Assembly: GCA_032716605.1 (NCBI GenBank)
Contig: CM064501.1
Location: 25,513,014-25,577,013, forward strand
Direction: 5' to 3'
Source of the DNA: Paralithodes platypus
Taxonomy: Eukaryota; Arthropoda; Malacostraca; Decapoda; Lithodidae
DNA: 64,000 bases
The position numbers and the translations under genes are program-made. Position 1 is the stretch's first letter; each line of letters begins with the position of its first letter. The notes under the pieces are model-generated. The model was not told the DNA's origin, searched no databases, and saw only the letters and a list, made by a program, of their open reading frames with translations. Of the stretch, positions 10,301 to 21,939 are shown one piece after another.

Positions 10301-12852
10301 TCAGTTGATGAGACAAAATGTTTTGGACTCGTATACTCTTTCGAGAAGTGCGGTATGGGTGAAGCCTACCTACACATGCGAACAATACTTAATACAGGGG
10401 TGCACTGTGCCCCGATAAGCACATACACATAATCTCCCTTCAATTTCCTCCAAGAACCACAAAAATCAACCACCACCAACCAGAACAGGCCAAGCTCTTT
10501 TCTCTTTCTATATTGATCCTATTAGTTTTGCCTATGGTCTGTCCCTAAAGTTATTGTCTCGTGATATTATTCATAGGCTCATTTTTACACAATTGATTAA
10601 CCTATGTAGCTCAGATTTTATAAACATTCTCATGAAAATAGAACCGTGAATCGAAAAATAATGTGGATGCTCTAAATTTCAGTAAAATAACATTAATCTA
10701 TTCAGTAACGGTGACATCCTTTTTCATTATATTCTGTCAAATATTAGACGACTTTATTCAGCTTAGGAAGCACGTCTACCAATTAAAAGGTTACAGACTA
10801 TCTCAATTAATCCTTTACCTACCACAAGTCCTTCATATGCTTCATAAAATGATCTAAATATAGTTGAAATCAAATTAAAAATACGTCACCGATACAGAAA
10901 GGGTTAATAAAAACAAAGCATATATACACCTTTTAAAATAGAGAGAGAGAGATAGCACAGTTCACGAATACATCCTAGATCTCATTTGTATTATGTAAGG
11001 ATAACAATTTGCTAATGAATAATGACAATGGATGAAATGTAGGCTAACTAGAATCATGTTGTAAAATCTTTCCAAAATCGTTGTTAGAGTCTGATTGCCG
11101 TATTTCTTTACTTACAATTCTCCTTTAACATATCGTTTCACATTCCTTTGCATTGTCATAATACTAATAATGTAATGCTTCGGCATATTCTACTCCTTCA
11201 ATAGGCAGCTGAATAATATATTTTGTAAACTGTAGGCTACTATTAATCTACTGTCCTCCCGGTAAGTCTATATAAAGCGTTGTGCAAATTATCAGAGAAG
11301 ACGGGTATGAATGGGATGGGAGGGATAGGTGTGGAGGAAAGGGAGGAACGGGAAGAGAGGTGTTGTGGAGCACTTGCGTTTGTAGTGGGGTTGGTAGGTG
11401 GGTTGGGGTTTGGAGGTATGGGGGGGGGGGGGGAGATAAAGAATCGTACGTTTGGCAAACCACTAATATTAAGTGTTACCAGACTTTAAACTCCAAGCTC
11501 TGGGGGATTGTCTCCGCGAATTAACCGAGTTAACTGTACATCACCAAAAAAGTAAATTTACATTATTTTGGGAGGCATATGAAGCTGGAAAGATATTATT
11601 ACTAACAATCAATACGTTTATGGTAAATCATATTACTATCTAGTAATCGGGACCATCAGCTACCATTAATTTTGTTTATAATTTTTCAGAGTAAAACATT
11701 ATGTGTGTCATGAATGGGAATGAAAATGAGCAAAGTACCTCAGACACTCTACAACTCACATACCTGTACCATTACCCCCTTCTAAAAGGTATCCAGTGCA
11801 TGTAGGAGCCTTACTAAGGAGGTACCCTAGTCTCTATACATACGACCACACATCTCATCTTGCCTGCAGATTAGCCTTTGGATTGTGAGCGTACCTGACT
11901 GTGACTGGTTTCTGTATATAACTAGATATAAATGTGCCAGTGTGCTGCTAGGTGGTTTGCAATTGCTGGCTGATGAAGCTTAGATACTGTGAAGGTAATA
12001 ACACTTTGATGGTGTAATGTTACCAATACAGGTCTCCCTTGATTTGTGATTGGGTTATGTTCCTGAAAACCAGATCTTAAAAGGAACAATTGTATAGCGA
12101 ACCCTAAGATTAATGGGGTAAATGTGGATGCATTCTGGGACCAGCCAAAACACAAACACACACACCTAAAGACCTATAATAATATCGTAAATTGGGGCAT
12201 CGGATAGTGAGGGAGACCTGTAGTACTAAAGTTGCTACTATATATGAATGTCGACAACTATTCCTAGTAAATCACCATAAAAGTCCCTATAGCTGACATT
12301 AGAGCAATGAAAATTATTGTAAATTACTAAAGTTGTGTAGCTTAAATTATACTGGTGATTGATAGGACATATGGAGACACTGAGATGATGGCACCTTTAG
12401 TTATTTTTGCATAAAGATTTTCGTGGGTACTTGTGGATATGTTTGGATATTCGGCAAACACCTAACAGATCAAATGGGAAAAGGCAAAGAGTTCTTCATC
12501 GTTTAGTGGAGCAAGTCGTGCAGATGACGAAGAGGGGCATGTGTAGGTGTCGGAAGGTGTGTTTGTGAAAGCGTGCAAGCGTGTGTGAATGTGGGTGCGT
12601 CTAAACTTTGGGTACCTCCCTGCCGTCCAGCTCTGAAGCATCCCACATTAAGCACCTTTGGCTGTACATAGCGCTTCAATTTGTGTACATAAACTAGGGT
12701 TCTAAGTAAGGGGCGAGCAGTTTCTCAGGACAATTCCCAGTAAAGGATGTCACTCCGAGATGTGTCCGAAGAGGAACCAAGAAGAAACAACTGTGTTTAG
12801 GTTAAGGGGAGACACTGAGGCCTAAGCAACCACTTAAAAATAAAGATATATT
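10301..12852. other. AT-rich stretch without genes
   Basis: About 2.5 kb of low-GC sequence. The only local features are a short (GA)n run near 10940, a GGGA-rich purine segment ending in a run of G near 11420-11433, and a GT-rich patch near 12550. Reading frames are short and show no family motifs. Confidence 0.55.
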
Positions 12853-13999
12853 ATAATAATAATAATAATAATAATAATAGGTTTATTTAATATCATTTTT
12901 ACAATTGCAACCATAGAGTTGAAAATATACAGTGAGTAAAACATACACACAAAGCGTTATTACTCATAAAATACACATAAAATACAAATATTAAGAACAA
13001 TTTGCCGGAATAATGATCATGTATTGGCAAAATATAATATAATTTCAAAACACTGACTACCTACTTCCTCAAGTAATTGTTTATATACCTGGTCATCTGT
13101 GGAATGGCACTGTTTTGGTGTCTCTTGGTGTTACATTTTTCTTCAACTAGAAAGTTTCTTGCTCGTAATTTGTGTGTGTAAGTGTTGGTGTTGTCCGGTG
13201 GAAGTATATGTCTATGCTGTTTATCGTGCAACAACTTAAGGCTGTCTTCTTCAAACTTCTTTCTTCGTCTCTCTTCCAATGATTCCAAATTTAATAACTC
13301 CAAAGCAGACTCGTAATTTATATAACTAGGTCCTAATAAAATTCTACAGAATATTGTTTGTATTCTCTCAATAGAATTTACTTCTGCGTGTGTGAGTGAC
13401 GAACACCAAACCGTCGATGCATATTCAAGTACAGGCCTAATATAACAACAATAATAATTCTTTAAATCAGACAAATTAGCCTTAAAAAGTTTCAATTTAC
13501 TAACTGCAAAAATTCGTTTACTTGCACGCGAGACAATATACTTGGTGTTCGCCTTCCACTGAAGGTTACTCGAAATAATAACACCCAACAGCTTCATCTC
13601 ATTAACAAATGGAACAGATTCATTACCTAAACTTACAGCATTTACATTTGTCTTAATTTTCTGAAAGTCCACTAACATTAATTTCGACTTACTTCCATTT
13701 ATTTTCATGTTGTTCTCGTTAGACCAATGATCGATCTTATTGGCTTGCTCCTGACATTTTGGTATATGTGTACTGTTATATGCACAAGCAAAAGTAATGT
13801 CATCCACGAATTTACACTGAACATCTTCATCCAAACCGGCACTATTTATATGATTATTAAAAATACGAGGTCCCAGTACGGTACCCTGCGGAACACCACA
13901 TGTAGTGGTGTGCTCCTCAGAGGTAGCACCACTATAACGTACAACCTGACCACGAGATGTAAGGAAAGAAGACATCCAAGGAACTAGTTCAGGTCTCAA
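12853..13999 (-). mobile_element. LINE fragment with (TTA)n tail
   Basis: A minus-strand non-LTR element whose 3' end is the (TAA)n run at about 12853-12880 on the plus strand, a tail type common in LINEs that lack poly-A. It contains the C-terminal half of a reverse transcriptase (13061-13999) and ~200 bp of 3' UTR. The 5' part is missing. Confidence 0.75.
13061..13999 (-). pseudogene. LINE reverse transcriptase, C-terminal half
   Basis: This open frame of 312 residues starts inside the RT domain. CGVPQGTVLGP is motif B and KFVDDITFA is the catalytic box, with V in place of the usual A before DD. Downstream, the thumb-like region has KLLGVIISSNLQW, YIRPVLEYASTVW and SIERIQ, the normal order for L2/CR1-group LINEs. 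Fingers and endonuclease are absent. There are no internal stops, so the copy is truncated rather than badly decayed. The exact clade was not resolved. Confidence 0.75.
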
Positions 14000-14491
14000 A
14001 TGAACTCTCCAAGTGTTCCTATTGCTGTTTTGTGAGCACCGTTTAAGTCTATGTTGTTATTTCTGAATCAGATTTTGCTCTGAATACCAAAGAATGCTGA
14101 ACTGCCATTGATCACTGGATGTGATTTGATTCAGTAAGTTTCTGTTAATACAAATGTTTCTGCCCATTTTTCTTACAGTAAACTTTCCCGTTACAGTACT
14201 TTGAAGTAGCTATAAAAACGACTCTGAGGTTAGAGTAAAATATGTGATGAACAGCCGAGTAATTTTATTTTCTTATAAACAAAGAGCACAATTTTTTTTT
14301 TTTTTTTTTTTTAAGAGACAATGAACGGAGGAAGGAAAAACACAGATAAAACAAAAAGGTCCATCTGCCTAAAGGCATCCTCCATTCATAAAATGTTTGT
14401 AACAACTGGATTTAAACATTTGTAGATTGTAAGTTTGTGGAAAGCAATTCGAGGGAAGTGAATTCCAAAGAGTAGTAGCTCTGGGGATAAA

Positions 14492-14935
14492 TTAATTCTG
14501 ATAAGCAGAAGTTCTGCATTGTGGAGGAGAAAGTGTAAATTCATGGGCGCTCTCAGCTGCCCTAGTTCTACGGGGAAAGATGTGGAGTGGCGGCACAATT
14601 GAAGCAAGTTCCTCGGAACAATTGCTGTGAAAATATCTGTAGAATAATGCAAGGGTTGCAACGTTTCTTCGTATGGATAATGTAGGAAGGTCCTGTGTGA
14701 TTGCAGGGTTATTGATTAATCTAATAGCTTTATTTTGAATTTTGTCCAACTGCCTCAATGCAACCACTCCACTTCCACCCCACAGAGGTGAACAGTAATC
14801 CATCTGAGAACGCACATGACTTTTATATATTACGGCCAACTGCTCGTCAGTGAAGAATTCTCGAACTCTGTACAGGAGTCCCAGTTTTTTAGAGGCATTC
14901 TTAGCAATGCTTCTAACATAATGTGTCCAGCTCAA
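14492..14935 (-). pseudogene. LINE B ORF2, C-terminal region
   Basis: 147 residues with HVRSQMDYCSPLWGG and LDKIQNKAIRLIN, the post-RT segment of Jockey/CR1-group LINEs. A TAA at 14492 ends the frame just before a typical terminal block (TTLWNSLPSNCFP in the same frame further on), so the stop is premature. Confidence 0.7.
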
Positions 14936-14949
14936 GTTAGTAGTTAATG

Positions 14950-15533
14950 TTACACCGAGAATGTCAATACTAGGGAAGTGGGAATATTTACATCATTAAA
15001 AAATATATGGGAGTCAGTGAGATTTTGTCGGTTAGAAAATTGAATGTACTTGGTTTTCTGTGCATTAAAGGAAACTAGATTCTTTTGTCCCCATTCATTA
15101 ATTCTAGAAAGGTCCTGGTTCAGAGAAATTGCAGTGTTTATTTTTGAATTTATAAGATCGGGTTGGGTGAAAGAATTGGTAAATGTGAAGGAACTGTGGA
15201 GTGTTGAGTCATCTGCGTAGGAATGTATTGGATTATGAGTGGTAGATATGAGATCATTGATATGAATGCGGAACAGAGTTGGGGCTAAAACTGATCCCTG
15301 GGGAACACCAGCATTTATTGAGTGAAATTGAGAATAAAGGCCATCTACCATTACACATATTTTTCTGTTATGAAGATAAGAAGAAATTAGTGGAACTAAT
15401 GATGCAAGGCCGTAGTGTGACATCTTCGACAATAAGGATTGATGCCAGACTCTATCAAATGCCTTTGATATATCCAGTGCTATTGTATGTGTTTCACCAT
15501 GTTGGTCTGTAGCTTGGTTGATTTGATGCGTAA
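14950..15533 (-). pseudogene. LINE B ORF2, RT core
   Basis: The open frame contains IALDISKAFDRVWH, NAGVPQGSVLAP and the catalytic box SYADDSTL. Its start lies in the LTR of the inserted element (the frame extends artificially to 15714), so the true LINE sequence begins at 15533 with THQINQATDQHGE. The matching upstream residues are at 19808-19930. Confidence 0.8.
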
Positions 15534-15661
15534 TGTAATGCCCTCGAAAATGTCCTGCACCCACAATAATACTAACCCGAGTTGACGTCAGGTATAGCGT
15601 AAAATAGTCGTAGATGGTAAGTTCAATAAACTCATCTCGAGAGACTATCACCGTGGTTTTT
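15534..15661 (-). repeat. Truncated 3' LTR
   Basis: A direct repeat of 19419-19546 with only a few differences. The match stops abruptly after ACCGTGGTT, and the rest of the 389-bp LTR is not found nearby, so most of the left LTR has been lost or replaced. Confidence 0.85.
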
Positions 15662-15986
15662 AATATGAATGTATATTCCTGTTCATCATCTTTGTAGTTA
15701 GGAGTGTAGGACACGAGGGGGTTAGTGTACGTGAGGTGTGGAAAATGGTCAGTTTAGAAAAGGTAAATGGGTGCAGCCTGGAGCTGCTTAGCCCTGCGGG
15801 CTTGGGCCTGTCTGAAATGGCTGGCTCGGTCAGCTGGTCCTTTCGTTCTGTGGACCTTTCCTTTGGTGTTTCTGTGTGGTGTTCGTTCGTGGCTTCTGTG
15901 GTGGGCTGCTCGTTCTGTGGCATTTTACTTCCCTCTCCTTCATTATAGGCTCGTCCTCGAGCCTCAAGGGTGAAGTAAAAAGAAGC

Positions 15987-16242
15987 ATAGTCAGAAAAGT
16001 GTAGGTTAACAAGAAAAGTAGTATGACTAAGGGAAACAAATAATATATACAGTATATGGAAAACATGTAAATTTAAGAAAGGACAGATAATTAAGAACAC
16101 AGGAAATTAAGAAGAGGTAAAGTGTTTAACAATGTATAAAGCAAATTTAAAAGATAGTCAGAAAAGTGTAGGTTAACAAGAAAAGTAGTATGACTGAGGG
16201 AAAAAAATAATATATACAGTATATGGAAAACATGTAAATTTA
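15987..16242. repeat. 89-bp direct repeat, spaced 167 bp
   Basis: Positions 15987-16075 and 16154-16242 are almost identical (ATAGTCAGAAAAGTG to GTAAATTTA), separated by ~78 bp of unrelated sequence. They lie in the 3' noncoding part of the LTR element, suggesting a local duplication. Confidence 0.9.
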
Positions 16243-16436
16243 TAGAATCATGCCCAATCGCTTAGAAATTGAAAACAATAAAAAAATCAAGTACAATAAT
16301 ATCCTCATCATCATCAGGGGGGGTTATTTAGGGTTGCCGTTAGTCTGGGTGACGGTCTGGTAATAGGGGTGGTGGTGGTTGTGGCTTTGACCTTGGGGTT
16401 TCACTTTCACTTTGGAAGGGCGGGGTGGATATACCG

Positions 16437-17606
16437 TTAGTTCTTGTCGTTAGGAATGTGGGTCTGGGGGCGAGCTGGCCCGGGGCCAGTTTTGGAGGGG
16501 GGTTTTAAAGATGATATGGGCAGGTCGAGTCGGGGTTGTTGTTGCGGAAGAGGTTGGTGCTGGGGAGGGGTTGAATTGTGTAGAGAGTTGTGGTCGTGAG
16601 TGGGGTTTGCGGAAGGGTGAGTAAGGCTGAAGGTTGAGAGTTTACTATGATCGGGTGGTTTGGAGGTTTGGGGTGTGGGGATTTGATAGGGAGATGGTGG
16701 GGGGGGGTCTGGGCAGGCAGGGTTGTGGTTTGAGAGGGGTTGAATTTGGACTGATTTTATTTTCGGGAGAGACATGGATGGGATTTCGAGGAGTGGTTGA
16801 AGTTGAGAGGTTGATTATGTTGTTTGGGGCGAGAGAGAGAGTATTTTGGGGTTTAGCCAAGGTGGAAAAAGTTTTGTGGTTAGATTGGGATGGGAGTGGT
16901 ATTTTGCCGAGCGTGATCTTTGGGGGTGGAATTTGGGGCGGGTGGGGTAACGGTGAAGAGGGGGAGGTTGAAAGTTTAGCTGGGCTCATGATGGTGGGGG
17001 ACCGACTGGTGAGCAGGTGTTCGGTACGCATGAGGGGGGGAAATCACTTTGGTGGGGGTCACGCGTGAGGGGGGGATTAACGGCGCGTGTGGGAGGAGCA
17101 GAGTGGTGGGGTGTGTCGGTGGCAGTGACGGTTTGCTTAGAGGTTATCTGGGGTTGGTGGGTTTGTCTGTCATGAGGGGGTGAGTCAAGTGTGGGGTTTT
17201 GAAGTTTATTAGGGGTGTGAATTGTGGGGGGGTGGAAGGGAGCTACTGACGGAAAACTGTCACAAGGGAAATTTTGTTGGTGGGGGAATAGCTGAGTATT
17301 TCTGGGGGAAGGGGGGGAACATAGTTGGGTCCCTAGGTCGTCACGCGTGAGGGGAGGATTAACGGTGCGTGTGGGAGGGTCAGGGTGGTGAGAGGTGAGC
17401 GAGTTAGGAAGCGGGATTTGTTGGGGGGACTGCGGCGGGTTGGTGGGGGAAGAGTTAGGTGTAGAACAAGGGTTATTGGTAGAGGACTGATGTATTGATT
17501 TGGGGTTGTTAACAGGACGAATTTGGTGAATTTTCTTGGTGTCGGTCTCGGTCTGGTTAAAGGTTATGTGGGACTGGGGAGGATTAGTGGGGGCAGAGTT
17601 AGGCAT
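16437..17606 (-). pseudogene. Pro/Thr-rich tail of the gag-like region
   Basis: Broken minus-strand frames (16437-16775, 16645-17031, 16986-17606) encode Pro-, Ser-, Thr- and Asn-rich peptide with TNPPQSPQQIPL and TRAVNPPLTRD. They continue the repetitive C-terminal region of the ORF at 18024-19364 in shifted frames. No zinc knuckle, protease or polymerase motif is visible. I assign no function. Confidence 0.5.
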
Positions 17607-18560
17607 AGGACATGGGTTATTGAGGGAGGAGTGATGTACTGATTTGGGGTTGTTAACAGGACGAGTTTGGGGAATTTTCTTGGTGGCAGTCTCGGTCTGG
17701 TTAGAGGTTATCTGGGACTGGTGAGTTTGTTTGACATGAGAGGGCGAGTCAAGTGTGGGGTTTCGAAGTTTTCTAGGGGTGTGAATTGTTTGGGGGTGGA
17801 AGGGAGCTACTGACTGAAAACTGTCACAAGCTACCGACGGAAAACTGTCACAAGGGAAATTTTGTTGGTGGGGGGATAGCTGAACATTTCTGGAGTCATG
17901 GGGAAAATATGTTGTGGTAGGCCTACATAGGTAGGCATAGCTAGACTACGGGGCTTGTTGGGGGGGCTGCGGAGGGTTGGTGGGGGAAGAGTTAGGTGTA
18001 GAACAGGGGTTATTGGTAGAGGACTAATGTATTGATTTGGGGTTGTTAACAGGACGAATTTTGGGAATCTTCTTGGTGGCAGTCACGGTCTGGCTAGCGG
18101 TTATCTGGGGTTGGTGAGTTTGTTTGACATTAACAGGACGAGTTTGGGGAATTTTCTTGGTGGCAGTCTCGGTCTGGTTAGAGGTTATCTGGGACTGGTG
18201 AGTTTGTTTGACATGAGAGGGCGAGTCAAGTGTGGGGTTTCGAAGTTTTCTAGGGGTGTGAATTGTGTGGGGGTGGAAGGGAGCTACTGACTGAAAACTG
18301 TCACAAGCTACCGACGGAAAACTGTCACAAGGGAAATTTTGTTGGTGGGGGGATAGCTGAACATTTCTGGAGTCATGGGGAAAATATGTTGTGGTAGGCC
18401 TACATAGGTAGGCATAGCTAGAATACGGGGCTTGTTGGGGGGGCTGCGGAGGGTTGGTGGGGGAAGAGTTAGGTGTAGAACAGGGGTTATTGGTAGAGGA
18501 CTGATGTATTGATTTGGGGTTGTTAACAGGACGAATTTTGGGAATCTTCTTGGTGGCAGT
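17100..18560 (-). repeat. ~480-bp tandem repeat, three copies
   Basis: Two close copies lie at about 17640-18070 and 18120-18540; both include ACAGGACGA.TTTGGG.A, GAGTCAAGTGTGGGGTTTCG and CTGTCACAAGGGAAATTTTG. A third, more divergent copy lies at about 17100-17520. Each encodes the same Pro/Gln/Thr-rich block, with the phrases QTHQPQITANQT and HQQNFPCDSF. The repeats lengthen the C-terminal part of the gag-like protein. Confidence 0.85.
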
Positions 18561-19364
18561 CACGGTCTGGTTAGCGGTTATCTGGGGTTGGTGGGTTTGT
18601 TTGACATGCATAGAAAAAGGATGGGGTTTATGGGGTAACACAATTGATGGAAGATGATCGTTGGTGGATGGCTGGGCAGGGGAAAATTTAGGGATGGTCA
18701 GAGAGGATAGAGGCAAGGAAGAGTGCACTGGGGTTGGACTTTCACCGGAAGTCATTTTGGAAGGGTGCACGGAGTCTTGGATAGGGGCTGAAGGGTTGGA
18801 TAGGGGATTTATCGAACTGCGTAGGCATTCTTCTCTGATGGAGAGCATATGTTCTTCGAATAAGCCATACGGGTCGAGATGGGCGGTGATGTGGGGAGGG
18901 AGGATGTTTAACAATGCGGTGAATAAGAGTTCATTTTGTTGGTCGTAATCTTCATAGCTATACGTGGTCCTCACGTATCTGTAGAGTTGTATGAGGGTCA
19001 CATTTATATCCCCTTCATACTTGATCTCGTCGACTTTTATTATTTTGGGGGCGACGGGGGAACCCAAAAGTGAATCTAAGGTCCGGATCACGAAGGATCG
19101 AAACTGGTTCCAGGTAAACTCTGGCGTATTCTGTGTCACAGTTTGGCGAATAAATTCTTTAAAGGTAGGCTTATCAACAAGTTGGGAAACGGCTTCTCTC
19201 AACTGTATAATATGCGAAATTGCAACGGCGATTTTTTCGCGGTCATTATGAAGTACCACATCGTACACTAGCTTTATTATGTCTAAGTAATTGGTGATAT
19301 CATACGTGTTTACATCATACTTGGGAATGTGTGCGAGTGGCTGAAGATTTTGCGATGTTGCCAT
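18024..19364 (-). CDS. Gag-like protein of the non-autonomous LTR element
   Basis: The chosen start is the ATG at 19364 (MATSQNLQPL), 55 nt inside the 5' LTR edge; the open frame extends upstream into the LTR. The protein is 446 residues. The first ~200 residues look globular and helical (DIIKLVYDVVLHNDREKIAVA, FIRQTVTQNTPEFTWNQFRS), as expected of a capsid. The rest is Pro/Gln/Thr-rich repeat. No CCHC motif is seen. Position right after a 5' LTR is the main argument for Gag; sequence similarity to a named family was not recognised. The frame closes at 18024 inside the repeats. Confidence 0.6.
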   Translation of the reverse strand: MATSQNLQPLAHIPKYDVNTYDITNYLDIIKLVYDVVLHNDREKIAVAISHIIQLREAVSQLVDKPTFKEFIRQTVTQNTPEFTWNQFRSFVIRTLDSLLGSPVAPKIIKVDEIKYEGDINVTLIQLYRYVRTTYSYEDYDQQNELLFTALLNILPPHITAHLDPYGLFEEHMLSIREECLRSSINPLSNPSAPIQDSVHPSKMTSGESPTPVHSSLPLSSLTIPKFSPAQPSTNDHLPSIVLPHKPHPFSMHVKQTHQPQITANQTVTATKKIPKIRPVNNPKSIHQSSTNNPCSTPNSSPTNPPQPPQQAPYSSYAYLCRPTTTYFPHDSRNVQLSPHQQNFPCDSFPSVACDSFQSVAPFHPHTIHTPRKLRNPTLDSPSHVKQTHQSQITSNQTETATKKIPQTRPVNVKQTHQPQITASQTVTATKKIPKIRPVNNPKSIH

Positions 19365-19418
19365 GCTTCTACTGTTCCAAACTTGCAGTGTAATGCAACC
19401 TTTTATCCGAATCAAGGG

Positions 19419-19807
19419 TGTAATGCCCTCGAAAATGTCCCGCACCCACAATAATACTAACCCGAGTTGACGTCAGGTATAGCGTAAAATAGTCGTAGAT
19501 GGTAAGTCCAATAAACTCATCTCGAGAGACTATCACCGTGGTTCTTAAAAATCGGACTAGGGTTGCTATACTTTTGTACGTCCGTGGTAGTAGAGTGGGT
19601 TAGCGCGCGGGCCTGGTGGTGATGGTGGTGCGTCACTAACCAGGGTTCGAACCCCACCCAAGGCATCTCAAAACCGGTGCATTTTTAGAGGGGTTAAATT
19701 CCCTTCAGAGGTTCGTACCCCGCGCCAGGTACCAGGAAAGGTTGATCCTAAAGGTAGCCTGGGGATAATTCCCATTCCTATTTAACCTGGAAAAACCTAG
19801 CATTTCA
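19419..19807 (-). repeat. 5' LTR (389 bp) with pol III-like boxes
   Basis: Termini TGAAATGC and GCATTACA on the minus strand, flanked outside by CGTAA. On the plus strand, 19588-19660 has a box A-like GTAGTAGAGTGGGTTAGCG and a strong box B, GGGTTCGAACCCC, as in tRNA-derived SINEs. Either a SINE sits in this LTR or the LTR carries a tRNA-like module. The truncated left LTR cannot decide between them. Confidence 0.75.
19588..19800 (+). repeat. Possible tRNA-derived SINE inside the LTR
   Basis: The segment opens with a tRNA-like head (box A about 19592-19612, box B about 19650-19663) followed by ~135 bp of unrelated body. The head does not fold cleanly as a tRNA: the T-stem pairs only at its three inner positions. 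No second copy exists in the window. Confidence 0.4.
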
Positions 19808-20470
19808 CGTAATAAGGCAAAGAATGTCTGCAGTTGATCGACATCGTCTAAAACCATATTGCCTATCACTGATTAATTTATTATTCTCAAGATGCTTAAT
19901 TATGTGATTATTTAATATAATTTCAAAACTTTACCAAGAGTGGAAGTTATAGCTATTGGTCTGTAGTTTGATGGATCTGAAAGAGGCACCTTTTTTAGGA
20001 ACTGGATGGATGTTTGCTTCTTTCCAGGGTACTGGGAAGCATGAGGTATGAGTACACAGACGGAACATTTTTGCCAATACAGGAGCGAGCACCAAGGAGC
20101 AATTCTTAAGTACTATTGGAGGAATGTCATCTGGACCAGGAACCTTATCTACTGAGAGATTCTGTAAAATAGTTTTGACATGTCTGGTGTGGATCTTAAG
20201 TGAGGGAATTTCAGGCGAATTAAAATTAAGTACAGGGACATCTTGATTTATTTCATCTAACGTTGAGTTGGTGGAGAAAATATCCGCAAGAAGGTTAGCT
20301 TTACCTCGTGGGTCACTTACAAGATTGCCAGTCGGAGATTTTAATGGTGGAATGGATGAAGCAGTAGTGAAGTTGGATTTGAATGAGTTAAGAGTAGACC
20401 AAAATATGTTGTTATCATTTGGATTATTTAGAAGTTTATTTGCCTGCTTGTGGAGAAAGAAAATAACCAA
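19808..20470 (-). pseudogene. LINE B ORF2, 5' part of RT
   Basis: The main frame (19931-20470, 179 residues) has FWSTLNSFKS, SVDKVPGPDDIPP and FPVPWKEANIHPVPKKG, the fingers region of a LINE RT. The frame shifts near 19960; the shifted continuation reads YGFRRCRSTADILCLIT, which leads into THQINQATDQHGE at 15533 across the LTR insertion. No endonuclease is seen, so the copy is 5' truncated near 20490. Confidence 0.8.
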
Positions 20471-21939
20471 TGATTCATTTAGATCAAAATTATGATGCTA
20501 AAACCGAACACCATGTATCACAATATTTTATAGTGTACATTTGTGAACCAAAGATAAATATATTTTGCTCTTTTTCAAAGTACATTACTTTTCCTCGAAG
20601 TAAATGTGTTATTCTCGTTTTCATGAACACTGTGTATGGGCTAGTTTCTTTGTTAGGATACTTTTGTGCATCCGTCGTTCATTTTGGGGATGATTTTCAT
20701 CATGATTGATCTAAATTATCTCAAAGTAATGATCTGACCAAAATATCACTGCCTTAGCTTAAATTCATATTGTTTGAGATATTATTATGGTCGATATAGA
20801 TAGTACGTGGTCTTCCTAGTTTACATCCCATAGAATTGAGAGGTAAATAGTTGATCTTTACTCTCACACTAAAGGAAGAATAAATATAGAGTTACGTCAT
20901 TCAAAACAGCAACACATCTGATATAGTCATGATAGGTTTCGATATTGTTTATATGAATTTTTCTATGTACAGAGTTAGATAGTATTCTTGTTTTTGTTTA
21001 CTTTCCATGTTAATAGTCTTCCGTGGAGTCTCGGAGACTACTTTTATCATAAGTGATTGATATATTATGAAAAAGTAGATGAAATGGTTGGGAGGGATAC
21101 GAAGGAAAGTGCTTGATTTCTCTAATCTTCAACGTTTTGGACTGGGCAGACCCATCCTCCGAGCAACTGTCTGAGGATGAGTTCTGTGCAGCCCAAAATA
21201 CAACAGAAATAAATAAGTGCAACTCTTTCATGCATTTTCCTTCGGCCTAATTCCTCTACTTTACCATAAGGCCGAGTGTGGCCGCCATGAAGTCGCTCAC
21301 TCGGCTTGGTGGGTTCTTATGCAGAACTGTTTTGTTAAGAGTATGTTTAAGACCATCCAACAGAACTCCTCAGCCAGTTTGTATTCTTGTTGGTATGCCT
21401 AAATATAAATCTAAAACTAAATAGAGCATCACATTTGCTTGATATTCGGGAACCCGGTGAGCAAAATGAAAATGTACTAGTCATTAATGAATGAAAACAG
21501 CCTTAGACTACCATTGTACTGTACTTTCTATTCATAGCAAGATTGAGATTGGTGGAAGTAACTGGCTGTACATTGTTCTAATATCATCTTGAAGAGCCAG
21601 TTCATAGCCTCCTAGTCTGGGAAATCTAAGTGTGATAGATGCATAAGAAGTAATTGTCGACCACTCAAACTAAACCTCGTGGATATTGCGATAGAGTTGG
21701 TCATCTCAAATATAAGAACCTAATATGATATGGCCAAGGAGTTCTGAATGGACGGTGAAACCGTGTACCAAAAGTTAAATGCAGAAGTTTGATACATTAT
21801 GTTCTTTTTCCCTCCGGCCGCACATCACTCACACTTACAGTAAAACAGCCGTATGAAATGGTCTGGAGTTGGCTGGAAATAGATAGTCAAAGTTGTGTGT
21901 TTTGCTAGTGTGATGGTGTGGTCTGGGGGCATGGTGTGC
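20471..21939. other. No gene seen
   Basis: About 1.5 kb of ordinary AT-rich sequence. Short frames have no recognisable motifs. Confidence 0.55.

Larger units (their letters stand above)
14292..15533 (-). mobile_element. LINE B, 3' half with poly-A tail
   Basis: On the minus strand this carries the middle and C-terminal parts of a LINE ORF2 and ends in a 21-base poly-A tail (T run at 14292-14312). Its 5' half lies at 19808-20470. The two halves are separated by the LTR element at 15534-19807, which has a CGTAA duplication on both sides. Confidence 0.85.
15534..19807 (-). mobile_element. Non-autonomous LTR retrotransposon (gag-like, no pol)
   Basis: This 4274-bp insertion splits LINE B and is flanked by CGTAA at 15529-15533 and 19808-19812. 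The right LTR (19419-19807) runs on the minus strand from TGAAATGC to GCATTACA, a good imperfect inverted pair. The left LTR retains only the final ~128 bp (15534-15661). Between them lie a gag-like ORF, about 1.3 kb of Pro/Thr/Asn-rich repeats and ~780 bp of 3' noncoding DNA. No protease, RT or integrase motif is visible, so mobility would need enzymes from elsewhere. Confidence 0.8.

Noticed and set aside
11243..11524. Four overlapping 69-80 codon frames around 11.3 kb
   Set aside because: A GGGA/TCCC low-complexity tract keeps frames open on both strands; no coding evidence.
15714..15948. Short Trp/Ser-rich frames on the plus strand near 15736-15973
   Set aside because: They oppose the LTR element's 3' region and have no motif, start context or conservation.
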